Positions 25,043 through 35,269 of a stretch of DNA of 64,000 nt are shown here, piece by piece. Where the stretch lies: assembly GCA_021831785.1 (NCBI GenBank), contig JAKBMB010000013.1, positions 1 through 64,000 on the forward strand, written 5' to 3'. Made by a program: the position numbers and the translations under genes. Source of the stretch: Deltaproteobacteria bacterium. GTDB taxonomy: Bacteria; Desulfobacterota; Binatia; Binatales; Binataceae. How positions within the stretch are numbered: position 1 is the stretch's first letter; each line of letters begins with the position of its first letter. The notes beneath the pieces are model-generated. The model saw only the letters and a list, made by a program, of their open reading frames with translations. It was not told the DNA's origin and did no database searches.

Positions 25043-26242
25043 CTAGCGCCAGCCGGGCGCAGGACCGTATAGCCGGGCGCCGGTGCCTTTTTCGTACGGC
25101 AGATGCTCGGGGCGCCAGACCAGCTCCAGATACATTCCCCACGGCGTGAGGAAGTACTGAATCTTTTCGCCGCGTTTGGGTTCGGCGATAGTGTTTATCG
25201 GTCCGGGCAGCAGGCGCACGCCCTTCGCTTTGAGGTAGGCCGACGCTTCGTCGATATCACTGACGTAAAAGGCGATGTGCGCCGCGCCGAGATCGGTACT
25301 CTTGGGCATTTGCTGACCACGATTCCCGCCAACGTCGAATTGGAGCAGTTCAAGGTTTACGTTAGGTCCCAGACGCAGCATCGCCAGACTCACTGCGAGC
25401 GGTTGGCCGGTCGGCGAATGCTTCGCGTCTTCCTTTAGGGGACCCGCCTTCCATAGCAGGTCCGCGCCGATCACATCGACGAAGAAGCTCACCGCTTGCT
25501 GGAGGTTGGGCACGCTAACGCCGACGTGGTCCACGTTGCGGGCGCCAGGAATCGACGGCTTCGCGCTAGCAAGCGGGTTGCGGCCGTAACGGCCGACTAT
25601 GCTCGCCTCCGCCAAGATATGCGGCCGTATCGCCGCGAGCAGCTCGTCGCGAGAAATTCCCGGAGCGAGCGTGCCGGGCGGAAGATCGAGCGCATAGAGG
25701 CTGATCACGTAATGATGTGGGTTATCGCCCAGGGGCGGGCAAGGGCCGCGATACACGGTGGTTCCTGCGGTGTTCTTGCCCCCGGTGAAATGCCCGGACG
25801 GGTTGGCGCCCTCGCCTTCGGACAAAGACGAGCGCGACGCCGGTATATCGTAAGCCACCCAATGCACCACGCCCAGCCCCTTCGCTCCATCGGGGTCGAA
25901 CATTATCACGGCAAAGCTTTTGGCCGCGGATGGGGCGCCGGACCACTCAAAGCCCGGCGAAACGTTCTGGCCGCCGCATCCGTTCGCGCTGGCCGCGTTT
26001 GCCGCGGTCAGCATACCGCCGTCGGTGAAGGACGGCGAGGTTATCTCGAAGCCCGCGGCCACGGCAAAACCGGCGACCAGAAGAAACGTCGCCACGGTCG
26101 CGCCAATCGCCATTCGCGCCGCAACACCCATCGCGCGTCGGGTCGCGCTAACCCGGCCGCGCCCGCCCGCAGCGCCGCCGCGCGCCGTATGTGAGGTATC
26201 GAGCTGCCTATGGGTACCGGGTTTCATATCGGCACACTTCAC
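25043..26242 (-). CDS. PEBP (YbhB/YbcL)-glyoxalase/VOC fusion protein
   Basis: 399 residues. After an Arg-rich start and a hydrophobic helix (MAIGATVATFLLVAGFAVAAG) comes a PEBP domain: FEITSPSFTDGG, NVSPGFEWSGAPSAAKSFAVIMFDPDG, VHWVAYDIPA, RGPCPPLGDNPHHYVISLYAL. From about residue 235 a VOC/glyoxalase domain follows: VDHVGVSVPNLQQAVSFFVDVIGADLLW ... HIAFYVSDIDEASAYLKAKGVR ... LTPWGMYLELVWRP, with His and Glu ligands in the usual places. PEBPs bind phospholipid-like ligands; VOC proteins are metal enzymes. Predicted to be membrane-anchored or exported. Start uncertain. Confidence 0.8.
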   Translation of the reverse strand: MKCADMKPGTHRQLDTSHTARGGAAGGRGRVSATRRAMGVAARMAIGATVATFLLVAGFAVAAGFEITSPSFTDGGMLTAANAASANGCGGQNVSPGFEWSGAPSAAKSFAVIMFDPDGAKGLGVVHWVAYDIPASRSSLSEGEGANPSGHFTGGKNTAGTTVYRGPCPPLGDNPHHYVISLYALDLPPGTLAPGISRDELLAAIRPHILAEASIVGRYGRNPLASAKPSIPGARNVDHVGVSVPNLQQAVSFFVDVIGADLLWKAGPLKEDAKHSPTGQPLAVSLAMLRLGPNVNLELLQFDVGGNRGQQMPKSTDLGAAHIAFYVSDIDEASAYLKAKGVRLLPGPINTIAEPKRGEKIQYFLTPWGMYLELVWRPEHLPYEKGTGARLYGPAPGWR

Positions 26243-26659
26243 CGTCGCGAACGTGTTATGAAGCCGGAGCGATCAGCTCCCGCCCGACCCAGACGCCAAG
26301 CATTGCTGCAACGGTTTTCCGGATCAAGCTTAAGCGATGGTCGGCGCTCGCGGCTAGCCACGGGGCTTAGCCCGGGACGCGGGATGAAGCCCTCGTTCAG
26401 TTCAGCGGTGGCCCCGGCGAAGTCTGCTCTTCTCACGAGGCCGACTGTAACGCGTGACATCCGGGTGAGCGCGCGAGGGCGGCGCCATCGGTTTGCGCAC
26501 CTTGGCCAGAACTGCTCGCAACCCGAGGCTCTTTTTTTTGTCGCGGATCTTCACGGTGCGCCACCGAGAACGTGTCGAACCAAATAATAACAGATCGGCG
26601 CCGGCGGAAAAACCGCGGCTCTCCGCGAGCATTCCGGCCCAACCGCCTGCCAAGCGCGC
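26243..26659. other. Gene-free stretch
   Basis: No supportable gene between the two minus-strand genes. Open frames here are short and overlap each other. Confidence 0.4.
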
Positions 26660-28750
26660 CTATTTGTTGAGCGCGCCCGCGGATTCCGCGATGATTTCGG
26701 CAAGATCGCGCACGGCAATCTCCTCCTCGAGCGCGCGCGATTTGACGGCGTCTTCCATCATAGTCATGCAAAATGGGCAGCCGACAGCGAGCGTCTTTGG
26801 GTTGGCGCGGGTTAGCTGCTCGAAGCGCTTTTGATTTATCCGCGTGCCCTCGCGCTCCTCTTTCCAGAACCCGCCGCCGCCGGCGCCGCAGCAAAACGTG
26901 CGATGCTTGCACTGCTCGACGTCCGCGAGCGCCACCCCCGGAATCGCGCCGAGCGCGGCGCGGGCGCCCTCCCACTTGCGGTTGTGACGGGCCATATAGC
27001 ACGGGTCGTGGTAGGTGATACGCCGGCGAATCTCCTGGCTGAGCTTAAGACGGCCGGTCCGGATAAGCTCGTCGAGAAACTCGGCCTCGTGTGTGACCTC
27101 GAAATCGCCGCCGAAGTCGGAATATTCGTTCTTGAGGTTGTTGTAGCAATGCGGGCACTGCGTAACGATCCGGCGCGGCTTGTAACGGTTGAGCGTCTCG
27201 ACGTTGCGGGCGGCCATGGTTGCATAAAGATACTCGTTGCCGAGCCGTCGAGCCGGGTCGCCGGTGCAGGCTTCCTCAGCGCCAAGGATGGCGAAGCGCA
27301 CCCCCGCTTGCCGAAGGAGGCCGGCAAAGGCGCGCGAGACCCGTTGGTTGCGTTCGTCGTACGAGCCGGCGCAGCCGACCCAGTACAGAACGTCGACGGC
27401 GCGTGAGTCTCCGAGCGCGCTCATCAGCGGTATGTCGAGCCCAGCGGCCCAGTCGGCGCGCTTGGCTTGAGCCAAGCCCCACGGATTACCCTGCACTTCG
27501 ATCCCCTTAAACGCGGCCGTCGCTTCCTGAGGAAACTTGCTCTCCATCAGCACTAGATAGCGGCGCATGTCGACGATTCGCTGGATATGTCCTATTCCGG
27601 CCGGGCATCCCTCCTCACACCAGCCGCACGTCGTGCAGCCCCAGATCACAGGCTCGGTCGCCACCCGGGCGACCATGTCCTCGGCCCCGTCTTGAGCCTC
27701 TTCCTGCGTCCCCGCCCGAGCGCGGAGCAGCGCCGGACCGCGGCGCAGCAGATGCTCCCGTTGGGCGATCACAAGGTGCTTGGGATTAAGCGGTTTGCCG
27801 GTGGCGACGGTCGGACAGTTGATCGTGCAGCGGCCGCATTCGAGGCATGACGCCATGTCCAGCAACTGCTTCCAGGTGTATTGTTCAACCCGCGCAACGC
27901 CGAAGCTTTCGGCGTTCTCGAAATCGGCGATCGGCGTCAAGCGGCCCCGGGGATTGAGGGCGCGAAAAAACAAGTTTACCGGCGCGAAGAAAATGTGGCG
28001 CAACTTCGAGAACGCGAACGAAAAGAGCAGCACGTATACGAGCAGCATATGCGCCAGCCAAAGATAGCGGTGAAACATCGCGCCCGCTCCCCAGGCCGCT
28101 TCTAACCGCGCAAGCTGCCGTCCGATATACGCCCATTCCGTAAACGGCGGCCGCTCGGCGTTGATTCGCGCGCCCTCCAGCATCAGACCGGTCAAGGCCA
28201 CCAGCGCCAGCATCAGCGCCGCGAACCAGTAGCCAAGCCGGTTTTCCCAGTTGTCGTTCAACTTTTCGGAGGCCGGTCGGGCCAGCACGCCCGGCCTGAC
28301 CAGCCAGCGGCGCGCGGCGCCAGCCAGCGCGCCCGCAATCAGCAGGACGAAGAACGTGTCCATCGCCGCCTTAAACAAGAGGTAGAAGTCGCCGTAGTAG
28401 AAGTACAAATCTAGGCCAAACAGCCGCAAAAAGGCGCGAACGTCGCTGTTGATCGCTACGATCGTGGTGCCGATAAAAAGCCCGATGAACCCCACGTACA
28501 TAGCGTAGTGCATCCAGCCCCAGGACTCGCGGATCACGACCCCCTGCCCTATCGCGTCGCGAACCACAAGCCAAAGCCGCCTGAATGGTTGGTCAAAGCG
28601 ATCTTCGCTGGTCCCTGATCTAATCAGACGGTACCAGCGCAGTGCCGTATAGGCGTAGAAGGCCGCCAGCAGCAGCAGTAAAACGTAAAGCAATACTTGA
28701 AACGCGATCGGAACATTCCAGAATATCGGCCGAGTAACGTGCTGGTTCAT
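26660..28750 (-). CDS. Membrane Fe-S oxidoreductase, ETF:quinone oxidoreductase (EMO/FadF-like)
   Basis: 696 residues from ATG 28750 (GAGGG upstream). The N-terminal ~270 residues hold about six hydrophobic helices resembling the NarI-type haem b subunit (FQVLLYVLLLLLAAFYAYTAL, ESWGWMHYAMYVGFIGLFIGTTIVA). Two 4Fe-4S motifs follow: CLECGRCTINCP and CTTCGWCEEGCP. The C-terminal part has two CCG-type domains (QCPHCYNNLKNEY; CCGAGGGGFWKEE; VGCPFCMTMMED). This layout is that of the proteins proposed to pass electrons from reduced ETF, made by acyl-CoA dehydrogenases, to the quinone pool. The acyl-CoA dehydrogenase at 29405 fits as partner. Confidence 0.85.
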   Translation of the reverse strand: MNQHVTRPIFWNVPIAFQVLLYVLLLLLAAFYAYTALRWYRLIRSGTSEDRFDQPFRRLWLVVRDAIGQGVVIRESWGWMHYAMYVGFIGLFIGTTIVAINSDVRAFLRLFGLDLYFYYGDFYLLFKAAMDTFFVLLIAGALAGAARRWLVRPGVLARPASEKLNDNWENRLGYWFAALMLALVALTGLMLEGARINAERPPFTEWAYIGRQLARLEAAWGAGAMFHRYLWLAHMLLVYVLLFSFAFSKLRHIFFAPVNLFFRALNPRGRLTPIADFENAESFGVARVEQYTWKQLLDMASCLECGRCTINCPTVATGKPLNPKHLVIAQREHLLRRGPALLRARAGTQEEAQDGAEDMVARVATEPVIWGCTTCGWCEEGCPAGIGHIQRIVDMRRYLVLMESKFPQEATAAFKGIEVQGNPWGLAQAKRADWAAGLDIPLMSALGDSRAVDVLYWVGCAGSYDERNQRVSRAFAGLLRQAGVRFAILGAEEACTGDPARRLGNEYLYATMAARNVETLNRYKPRRIVTQCPHCYNNLKNEYSDFGGDFEVTHEAEFLDELIRTGRLKLSQEIRRRITYHDPCYMARHNRKWEGARAALGAIPGVALADVEQCKHRTFCCGAGGGGFWKEEREGTRINQKRFEQLTRANPKTLAVGCPFCMTMMEDAVKSRALEEEIAVRDLAEIIAESAGALNK

Positions 28751-29404
28751 CGGGATGCCCTCGTCTTCGAACCTTGCGTCACCGAACTCATCTCGATTCC
28801 ACAAACGCTGGAGCGATAAGCTACGATGCCGGCTCGCGTGAGGAGATTTTGGATCGCGCCGCGCCGGTCACCTGATAGAGGACTCATCAGTCGGTTATTC
28901 CTCGACCTTGCGCAAGCGGCCTGCGCAAAGCCGACGCTTTGCCGGCAACGCGAGTTCGCCACCCCCGCCGCCGGGCCCAAAGACCATCATAGTACTACGG
29001 ATTCGCCGGACAGACTCACACGCCAGCCGAGGTGCAGGTCAAACGAGCTCACGTTCCGCGCGACCCAACGCTTTTCTCCTGCTTCGACCTGGACCAGGCT
29101 GCGTCAGCGGGTTGGAAGCCGCCGGCGCCGCGCATTTTACAGGCGATCGCGCGCTCGCTATCGCGATTGGAGGACAGCACCGGCCGGTTTTGTTGACCGA
29201 GCTCTCGAAAGCGGAAAACGTGGGGAGCGAGCTAAGCCGCTTACTATCAACCGCGCTGTCCCTCCAAATCGGCCATGTCGGACTTCCGGCAGGATCGGGC
29301 CGGCGATAGCGGCGACGCCCGTATCGCCGGCCCTCGCGGTAAAGCGACTCAACGCCGCTCACCTCACGGTATCTACCGGTTCCCTAGAGATACCCGGCGC
29401 GCCC
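28751..29404. other. Gene-free stretch between the Fe-S oxidoreductase and acyl-CoA dehydrogenase
   Basis: About 650 bases. Overlapping open frames on both strands have high Arg/Pro content and no family resemblance; none has a ribosome binding site worth reporting. Confidence 0.4.
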
Positions 29405-30733
29405 TCAGGTGGTTAGATTGGCTGTGGCAGTTCCCCATCCTTCCATCGACTTTTTGAATCTAATTTCTTTACTGTCCGTGATGGCGCGCGGATCGAAGTT
29501 GAGATCGGCGATCACGCCCCAGATCTTGCGCCGCTGCATCCCCATGTTGCCGGCGTCGTACAGAGGGAACACCACGACGTCTCTTAAGCACTTCTCCAAA
29601 GGGTTGAGCTTGTCGAGAGCGTTGACACCGACAACCTGCATGCACTTAAAGACCGCGTTGAACATGGTCTCGCCACTGAAGACCTTAGCCATCGCCCCGA
29701 TCGCGTGCCCCTCGGAGTTGTACATATCCAGGTAATGAGCCGCCTTCCAGCATAACGCGCGGCACGCCTCTATACTCATCGCGACATCGGTCAAAAGGTA
29801 CCCGACTGCCTGGTGATGGATAATCGGCTCCCTGCCGCCGGCAGTGTAAGTCTTAGCCCAGTTGAGCGCCCATTCGTAAGCTGTCCGCGCCACGGCTACC
29901 GCCGCGATTCCAGCCACCGGGCCCGACCAGGTAAAAGCTTTGCTGATGACGAGGTCGCCATTTCCAACCGCGAAAACATTTTCTTCCGGCACCCTCGCAT
30001 TCTCGAACTCGATAAAATTGTTTTGTTCGAGCCGCTGCCCGATCTTGCTAATGGGCTGATTGTACCGGATGCCAGGCGTTCCCCTCGGTACAAGGATTAC
30101 GCTCAGCCCCTCTTTGCCTCCTCTCTTCGGATCGGTGCGAACAACGACCACATTAACGTTAGCGCCCTTGAGGTCCCAGCCGCCGGCGTTGCTGGGCCAA
30201 TACTTCTGTCCCTTAAGTACGTATTCGCCGTTCGCCTTGTCGTGTGTGGCGGTGAGTCCTATGCCGACAGGATGAGCGCCAGGGTGGTCAAAGTTTGCCG
30301 TCCCGCCCGGACTGCCAGCCGGTTCGCTAACAACCCATCCGGCCAGATATTCGCCGGTGGGATCACCTGTGGCCTCGCCAATCCACTTCTTCTTTTGTTG
30401 CTCGGAGCCGAACCACGCCAAAGGCAGCAAGCCCAAGCCGTTTACCAGCAAGATGCACGCGAAGCCGGGGTCTACCGCGCAAATTTCCTCAGCTACAATC
30501 TGTAAGTCCACGTTGCTGACCCCGCCGCCGCCGTATTGCTTCGGCAGAAAGCCCATGGCAAAGCCAAGCTTATAAGCCTGGACGTAAGCCGGCTTTATAA
30601 TCTGGAAGGCCTTCTGCGTATCGGGTTCGGCATCAGCTTGGGCCACCAACGGCTTCAGCACTTCTTGAGAAAATTCACGGGCCGTTTTCTGCACCATTTT
30701 TTGTTCTTCGGTCAGAGTAAAATCGATCGCCAT
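29405..30733 (-). CDS. Acyl-CoA dehydrogenase family protein
   Basis: 442 residues. DFTLTEEQKMVQKTAREFSQEVL opens the N-terminal helical domain. GWVVSEPAGSPGGTANFDHPG and YVLKGQKYWPSNAG form the flavin-side beta-domain, with a long insertion between them compared with typical family members. The C-terminal domain has WSGPVAGIAAVAVARTAYEWALNWAKTYTAGGREPIIHHQAVGYLLTDVAMSIEACR. Near the end, LYDAGNMGMQRR replaces the usual YEGTNEIQR, so the catalytic base position holds Asp or is shifted. Probably oxidises an unusual acyl-CoA, passing electrons via ETF to the Fe-S oxidoreductase at 26660. Confidence 0.85.
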   Translation of the reverse strand: MAIDFTLTEEQKMVQKTAREFSQEVLKPLVAQADAEPDTQKAFQIIKPAYVQAYKLGFAMGFLPKQYGGGGVSNVDLQIVAEEICAVDPGFACILLVNGLGLLPLAWFGSEQQKKKWIGEATGDPTGEYLAGWVVSEPAGSPGGTANFDHPGAHPVGIGLTATHDKANGEYVLKGQKYWPSNAGGWDLKGANVNVVVVRTDPKRGGKEGLSVILVPRGTPGIRYNQPISKIGQRLEQNNFIEFENARVPEENVFAVGNGDLVISKAFTWSGPVAGIAAVAVARTAYEWALNWAKTYTAGGREPIIHHQAVGYLLTDVAMSIEACRALCWKAAHYLDMYNSEGHAIGAMAKVFSGETMFNAVFKCMQVVGVNALDKLNPLEKCLRDVVVFPLYDAGNMGMQRRKIWGVIADLNFDPRAITDSKEIRFKKSMEGWGTATANLTT

Positions 30734-31288
30734 CTTTCCCCCTCCGTTGTTCTATGGTCTGTAGAACTCGGTTGAACAAAATTGAAGTGTCCAACCGAAT
30801 GGCTCGCCCCCTATTCAAACTTTTGGAGGCGCACGAACATGTCGCTTAATCATCTCGACACCTCGTACCTAATATCCGCAATCTGCGGGCAGTCTGGAAC
30901 TCGGGTGTGAGCGCGCGCGCCATCCGACGCGCAGACTTCGCACGCGCAACAGCAGTCGCAGCCCCCAACCCCCCAACTCGCGGCAGCGTAACAAGTCAAC
31001 TATACCAAGCCGGATTTTTGCCGCGCCGAAAACTGCGATGCAAAATAGCACTTTACCTTGAGTCAGGCAAGCGATCCTGCTTGACGAGGAACTCCAAGGA
31101 CGGCTTTATAGCGTTTAGGCCCTAAAGCTACAGGCAACCAGGCCGCCTCATCAACCGGCGACCGACGAGGTGTACGTCGCTACCCGTTATGTCATGATCA
31201 GTTGACGAAAAGTTCGCCCGCTCCCGGCGAAAGGCAGCGCCCATCTGCAAATAATGACGCCCATGTGCGTGAAGTAGACCGACAGGGT
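30734..31288. other. Gene-free divergent intergenic stretch
   Basis: 555 bases between divergently transcribed genes. It should contain promoters for both, but I picked no convincing -35/-10 pair. Confidence 0.4.
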
Positions 31289-31750
31289 ATGGAGCTGACT
31301 GTTTACACCGACTACGCCTTACGTGTTCTGATTTATCTTGGCGTGCACGACCGACGTCTTTGCTTAGTGTCGGAAGTAGCGAGCAGCTACGGCATTTCTC
31401 GCGCTCATCTCCTCAAGGTGGTGCGCTATCTCGGGCGTGGCGGCTTCATTCGCACCTATCGGGGCCGAAACGGAGGTATTACGCTGGCGCGCGCTCCGCG
31501 CGACATAAGCATCGGCGCGGTCGTGCGCTACAGCGAAGGCGAACCAAGACTTGTTGAGTGCTTTCGCCAGCAGGGTGCTTGTAAGATAACCGGAGTCTGC
31601 ATGTTGGCCGCCATGCTCCGCAAGGCGGGAGAAAATTTCTTCGACACTTTGGACCAATACACCCTCGCTGATGTCCTCGTCGAGGCGAAGGAACTGCAGC
31701 GGCGGTTGAGCAATTCGTCCCCCGCTGTACAAACCACGCAAGGTCAATAG
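31289..31750 (+). CDS. Rrf2-family regulator, NsrR-like
   Basis: 153 residues from ATG 31289. MELTVYTDYALRVLIYLGVH and VASSYGISRAHLLKVVRYLGRGGFIRTYRGRNGGITLAR form the Rrf2 winged HTH with its Gly-rich wing. ECFRQQGACKITGVC supplies three Cys (91, 98, 104), the 4Fe-4S ligand arrangement of NsrR, which senses nitric oxide and represses detoxification genes. No flavohaemoglobin or other NO gene lies nearby, so its targets are elsewhere. The start was set at the family's usual N-terminus; the frame is open 29 codons further up. Confidence 0.8.
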   Translation: MELTVYTDYALRVLIYLGVHDRRLCLVSEVASSYGISRAHLLKVVRYLGRGGFIRTYRGRNGGITLARAPRDISIGAVVRYSEGEPRLVECFRQQGACKITGVCMLAAMLRKAGENFFDTLDQYTLADVLVEAKELQRRLSNSSPAVQTTQGQ

Positions 31751-32545
31751 ACTGCTTCGGAAAAAACGACTCGCACTGGTCTCCCCGTGCAGCGCTTTTA
31801 ACATTGCGCCGAAGCGGCGTAGCGTTTGGAAGGGTGGCGCGCAGCGACCGTCGAGGCGGCATTTCCGGTTGAGGCAATTAGTCAATCCGGCGACAGGTGT
31901 GGTCCGGGCGCGAGTGATAGGCCTTGCGACCGCCGGCGACAAAGTAATTGATCTGGAGATGGACGGGTATGGCGGGGCCAGGCTCGAGGCCCGCGCGGCG
32001 GACAATTGTAGCGGTTCAAAGGCGCCAGAAGCGTCAACGACGCATCTAATTTTCTCAACGTCCTCGCTTTGACCGCCTGACGCCGGACCTCCCGCACTGT
32101 CGTTTTGTGATGCGCCGAAAGCCGCGAGGCCAAAACTACGCATCACACCCCGTTTTGTCCGTGGCACTTCACGGCACTGGCGGTGCAGTGGCGATTTTCG
32201 CGCTCAGCCTGTGGTTCTGGTCATTTCCTCGTTCTCACGTCAGTATGCCCTGCATCATCCTGCTGCCGAACTTCACGTTCGGCTGAGCCCTGCTGAGAGC
32301 TTGTGAGCGAATTAGGGTTGAGGCTCGTGGCCGCTTCGCAATGGTGACTTTTTCGACAGCTTAACCGTATGGCCGGAGATGGGTTCGGCGCCCGCCCGCT
32401 GGCCGGGCGCCATATGGGGCGCATCCGGCGGGTGGTGCAGCAGCACGGGATGCCGGCGGCGATGGACCGGCGCGGCGAGCGGACTGCCGCACGCCTTCAT
32501 CTCGTTCGCTGGCGCTCGATTCGCCGGGCAAGCGATAGTCGCGGC
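31751..32545. other. Gene-free stretch
   Basis: About 800 bases between convergent genes. Nothing identifiable: no tRNA, no terminator with a U-tract, and no family-like ORF on either strand. Confidence 0.4.
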
Positions 32546-33352
32546 CTATTCCTGCGCGGGCAGGTCCGGCGCGGTTGAGGCAGCGGGCGCGGGAGGCGTC
32601 TGCCGGCGCAGGTTGAAGAACGGCTCAAGCAAATCTATCGGCACCGGGAACAGGGTCGTCGAGTTGCGCTCGGTTGCGATCTCCGCCAACGTTTGCAGGT
32701 AGCGGAGCTGCAGCGCGATGGGGTTTTTCCCCATGATCTCGGCGGCGTCGGCCAGGCGCTGCGCGGCCTGATATTCGCCCTCGGCGGCGATCACCTTGGC
32801 CCGCCGATGGCGCTCGGCCTCGGCCTGAGCGGCGATCGCGCGCTGCATGTCCTGGGGCAGGTCGATATTCTTGACTTCGACCAGCGCCACCTTAATTCCC
32901 CACGGCTCGGTCTGCGCGTCGACGATCTCCTGGATTCGCGCGTTGACCTTGTCGCGCTGGCTTAACAGGTCGTCGAGCTCGGTCTGGCCGCCGACCGCGC
33001 GCAGCGTGGTCTGCGCGAGCTGGAGCGTGGCGAAGAGGTAGTCGGCGACCTCGGTCACGGCGCGCGAGGGCTCAATCACGCGAAAATACAGCACCGCGCT
33101 CACTTTGACCGTGACGTTGTCGCGAGTGATCACGTCCTGGGGAGGGATGTCGAGCGCGACCAGCCGCAGGTCGACGCGCGTCATTCGCTCCGCCACCGGA
33201 ATCACGAAGGTGACGCCTGGGCCCCGGTAAGGCATCAGACGCCCGAGGCGGAAGACCACCGCGCGCTCGTATTCTTTGAGCACCTTGAGACCGCCGACTA
33301 CGAAAACCGCGCAGATGACGAAAATAATGAACAGCACCCCTGCCGCCGTCAT
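32546..33352 (-). CDS. Slipin / SPFH (stomatin-like) membrane protein
   Basis: 268 residues. One N-terminal hydrophobic helix ([18 protein letters not shown]), then the SPFH core: [57 protein letters not shown], and the coiled [27 protein letters not shown]. It assembles into membrane microdomain oligomers. It lies 66 nt downstream of the NfeD protease gene; this pair is a widespread operon in which NfeD cleaves the slipin C-terminus. Confidence 0.9.
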   Translation of the reverse strand: MTAAGVLFIIFVICAVFVVGGLKVLKEYERAVVFRLGRLMPYRGPGVTFVIPVAERMTRVDLRLVALDIPPQDVITRDNVTVKVSAVLYFRVIEPSRAVTEVADYLFATLQLAQTTLRAVGGQTELDDLLSQRDKVNARIQEIVDAQTEPWGIKVALVEVKNIDLPQDMQRAIAAQAEAERHRRAKVIAAEGEYQAAQRLADAAEIMGKNPIALQLRYLQTLAEIATERNSTTLFPVPIDLLEPFFNLRRQTPPAPAASTAPDLPAQE

Positions 33353-33418
33353 AAGCCTACTCCTTAATGCGCCTTTCGGCCGCGCCGGCGAGCGAGGTTC
33401 ACTCGTCGCAGGCGGCGG

Positions 33419-34750
33419 CTAGCGCGCTCGTTCCACCTTGAGATCGAGGCCGCTTACGCCGCATACGCGCACGCGCGCGCCCGCCTCTAGCTCCTCGTCG
33501 CCGATCGCGCGCCACAACTCGCCGTGGACGAAGACCGTACCTGCCCGCGCCGGCGCCACTGGCGACCGCACCTCGCCGGTCTCGCCCACCAGCCCTTCCT
33601 GGCCGGTAGTCGGCGCGCGCCCGCGCGTGCGTACGACAAGAAAGCCCGTAGCGAGAATTATCGCCGCCAGCGAGCCGGCGCCAGCGTAGACGATTTCGCG
33701 GCGCGGGAGGATATCGGTCTTGGAGCTGTCGACCAGCAGCAATGAACCGAACACCAGAGCCACCACACCCCCCAGGCCGAGCACACCGTAGCCGGCGCCG
33801 AAGGCCTCCGCGACAAGCATCGCGACGCCCAAGAAAATCAGCAGCAGCGCCGACAACTTCACGGCCAGCATCTCGAGCGCGGCCAACGCGAGCAGCAGAC
33901 TGATCGCGCCGGCGACGCCCGGAACAACCACGCCCGGATGCGCGAATTCGAAGTACAAGCCCAACAGCCCTCCCATCAAAAGCAAGTACGCGAGGTTGGG
34001 GTCGGCCAGCACGTCGAGCACGCGCTGCCCTAAAGTCATTGTCCGCCGGCGCACCAGCGCGTCCTTGAGCTGAAGGGTGACCTGACGCCCGGCGACGACG
34101 ACGGTGCGGCCGGAGGCAGCGGCGAGCAGGTCGTTAAGACTGGGCGCGACCAGGTCGATTACGCGCTGGCTAAGCGCCTCGTCCTCGCCGATCGAGACGC
34201 TGCGGCGCACGGCTTGCTCGATCCATTCCTGGTTGCGGCCGCGCTCCCGCGCGATGGCTTTAGCGAAGGAGGCGGTGGCGTTTTCCATCTTGACCCCAAG
34301 CGCACCTTTGATTTCGCCGCCGGTCGCGGCAATCGGATGCGCGGCGCCGATCGTCGTGCCCGGTGCCATCGCGGCGATATTCGCCGCCAGCACGATAAAG
34401 GTGCCGGCCGACGCGGCCCTCGCGCCCGCGGGTGCTACGTACACGATCACGGGAACGGCGGCGCCAAGGAGGTCCTTCACGATCCTTTCCGCCGAGCTAA
34501 TCAGCCCGCCCGGCGTATCAAGCTCGATCACGAGCGCGCTTGCGCGCTGCGCCCGCGCCGCGCCAAGCGCGTCGCTGATATAGTGCGCGACCGCCGGGTT
34601 TATCGAACCTTCGACACGAATAAGCTCGATTCTGGGGCGCTCCGCAGGAGCTTCGCCGGCGACCGGCGAGTTCGCGGCCAGCGCGAAAAACGCGCTAAAG
34701 AGCGCAAGCACAAAGGCGGCGCTTGCAACGGGTGACAGTCGACGGCTCAT
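33419..34750 (-). CDS. NfeD-type membrane serine protease (ClpP-like domain)
   Basis: 443 residues. Signal/TM start, then a ClpP-class domain: ALVIELDTPGGLISSAERIVKDLL, YVAPAGARAASAGTFIVLAANIAAMAPGTTIGAAHP with the catalytic Ser in RAASAGTF, and the Lys position in the helix after it. About five hydrophobic helices follow (LLLMGGLLGLYFEFAHPGVVVPGVAGAISLLLAL and onward), and a C-terminal OB-like NfeD domain (GLVGETGEVRSPVAPARAGTVFVHGELWRAI). Full long form. Partner of the slipin encoded downstream. Confidence 0.9.
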   Translation of the reverse strand: MSRRLSPVASAAFVLALFSAFFALAANSPVAGEAPAERPRIELIRVEGSINPAVAHYISDALGAARAQRASALVIELDTPGGLISSAERIVKDLLGAAVPVIVYVAPAGARAASAGTFIVLAANIAAMAPGTTIGAAHPIAATGGEIKGALGVKMENATASFAKAIARERGRNQEWIEQAVRRSVSIGEDEALSQRVIDLVAPSLNDLLAAASGRTVVVAGRQVTLQLKDALVRRRTMTLGQRVLDVLADPNLAYLLLMGGLLGLYFEFAHPGVVVPGVAGAISLLLALAALEMLAVKLSALLLIFLGVAMLVAEAFGAGYGVLGLGGVVALVFGSLLLVDSSKTDILPRREIVYAGAGSLAAIILATGFLVVRTRGRAPTTGQEGLVGETGEVRSPVAPARAGTVFVHGELWRAIGDEELEAGARVRVCGVSGLDLKVERAR

Positions 34751-35269
34751 CTACGCTTTTTGCCGCGGCGCGCGAGCGCGTATGCCATCGCGCTCGCCGC
34801 TTGTTGGCGTGCACCTTATTCCATCCGCTTGTCAGCCCAATTACCAGCCCGGGCAAGCGCCCCTGGCCCCCCATGCCGGCTACCAGGTTCATGACGCCCG
34901 CAGCTACGCGAGTTGGCTCGAGCAAATCGAGTGCCGGTTCGGGCTCATCACCCAGCAGGCGATCCGGTGCGGGACATCCAGACCCTTATAAAGCCCGAAC
35001 CGGCGATGTCACGAATCTTCAAGGCGGCGCGGCGAGAGCAGTCTGATGGTCTTAGCGTCGCGCCGCTCTTGTCGTGGATTGCGCGTTGAGCCCGGTAAGG
35101 TCCTCACGCACCGCCCGCGGGCACGCTTGATGTGCCGCCACTCGCCCTGACAACCCTTGACACTTGTGCAAGCCAAGGGTTATTCTGCGGCAATTATGGC
35201 GACGCCAAGACTGCTAGAGTTAATCTGAAGCCGGTCGCGCCATAAACAGTCCAAAGGAGGATTCGATCA
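34751..35269. other. Intergenic stretch holding a 13-bp inverted repeat
   Basis: No gene seen. It contains the inverted repeat at 34933-35004, described separately. Confidence 0.45.
34933..35004. repeat. 13-bp perfect inverted repeat with 46-bp loop
   Basis: GCCGGTTCGGGCT at 34933-34945 and its exact reverse complement at 34992-35004. Too wide a loop for an ordinary terminator; could be the ends of a tiny non-autonomous element or a structured RNA. The loop contains GGTGCGGG but no obvious ORF. Confidence 0.55.
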
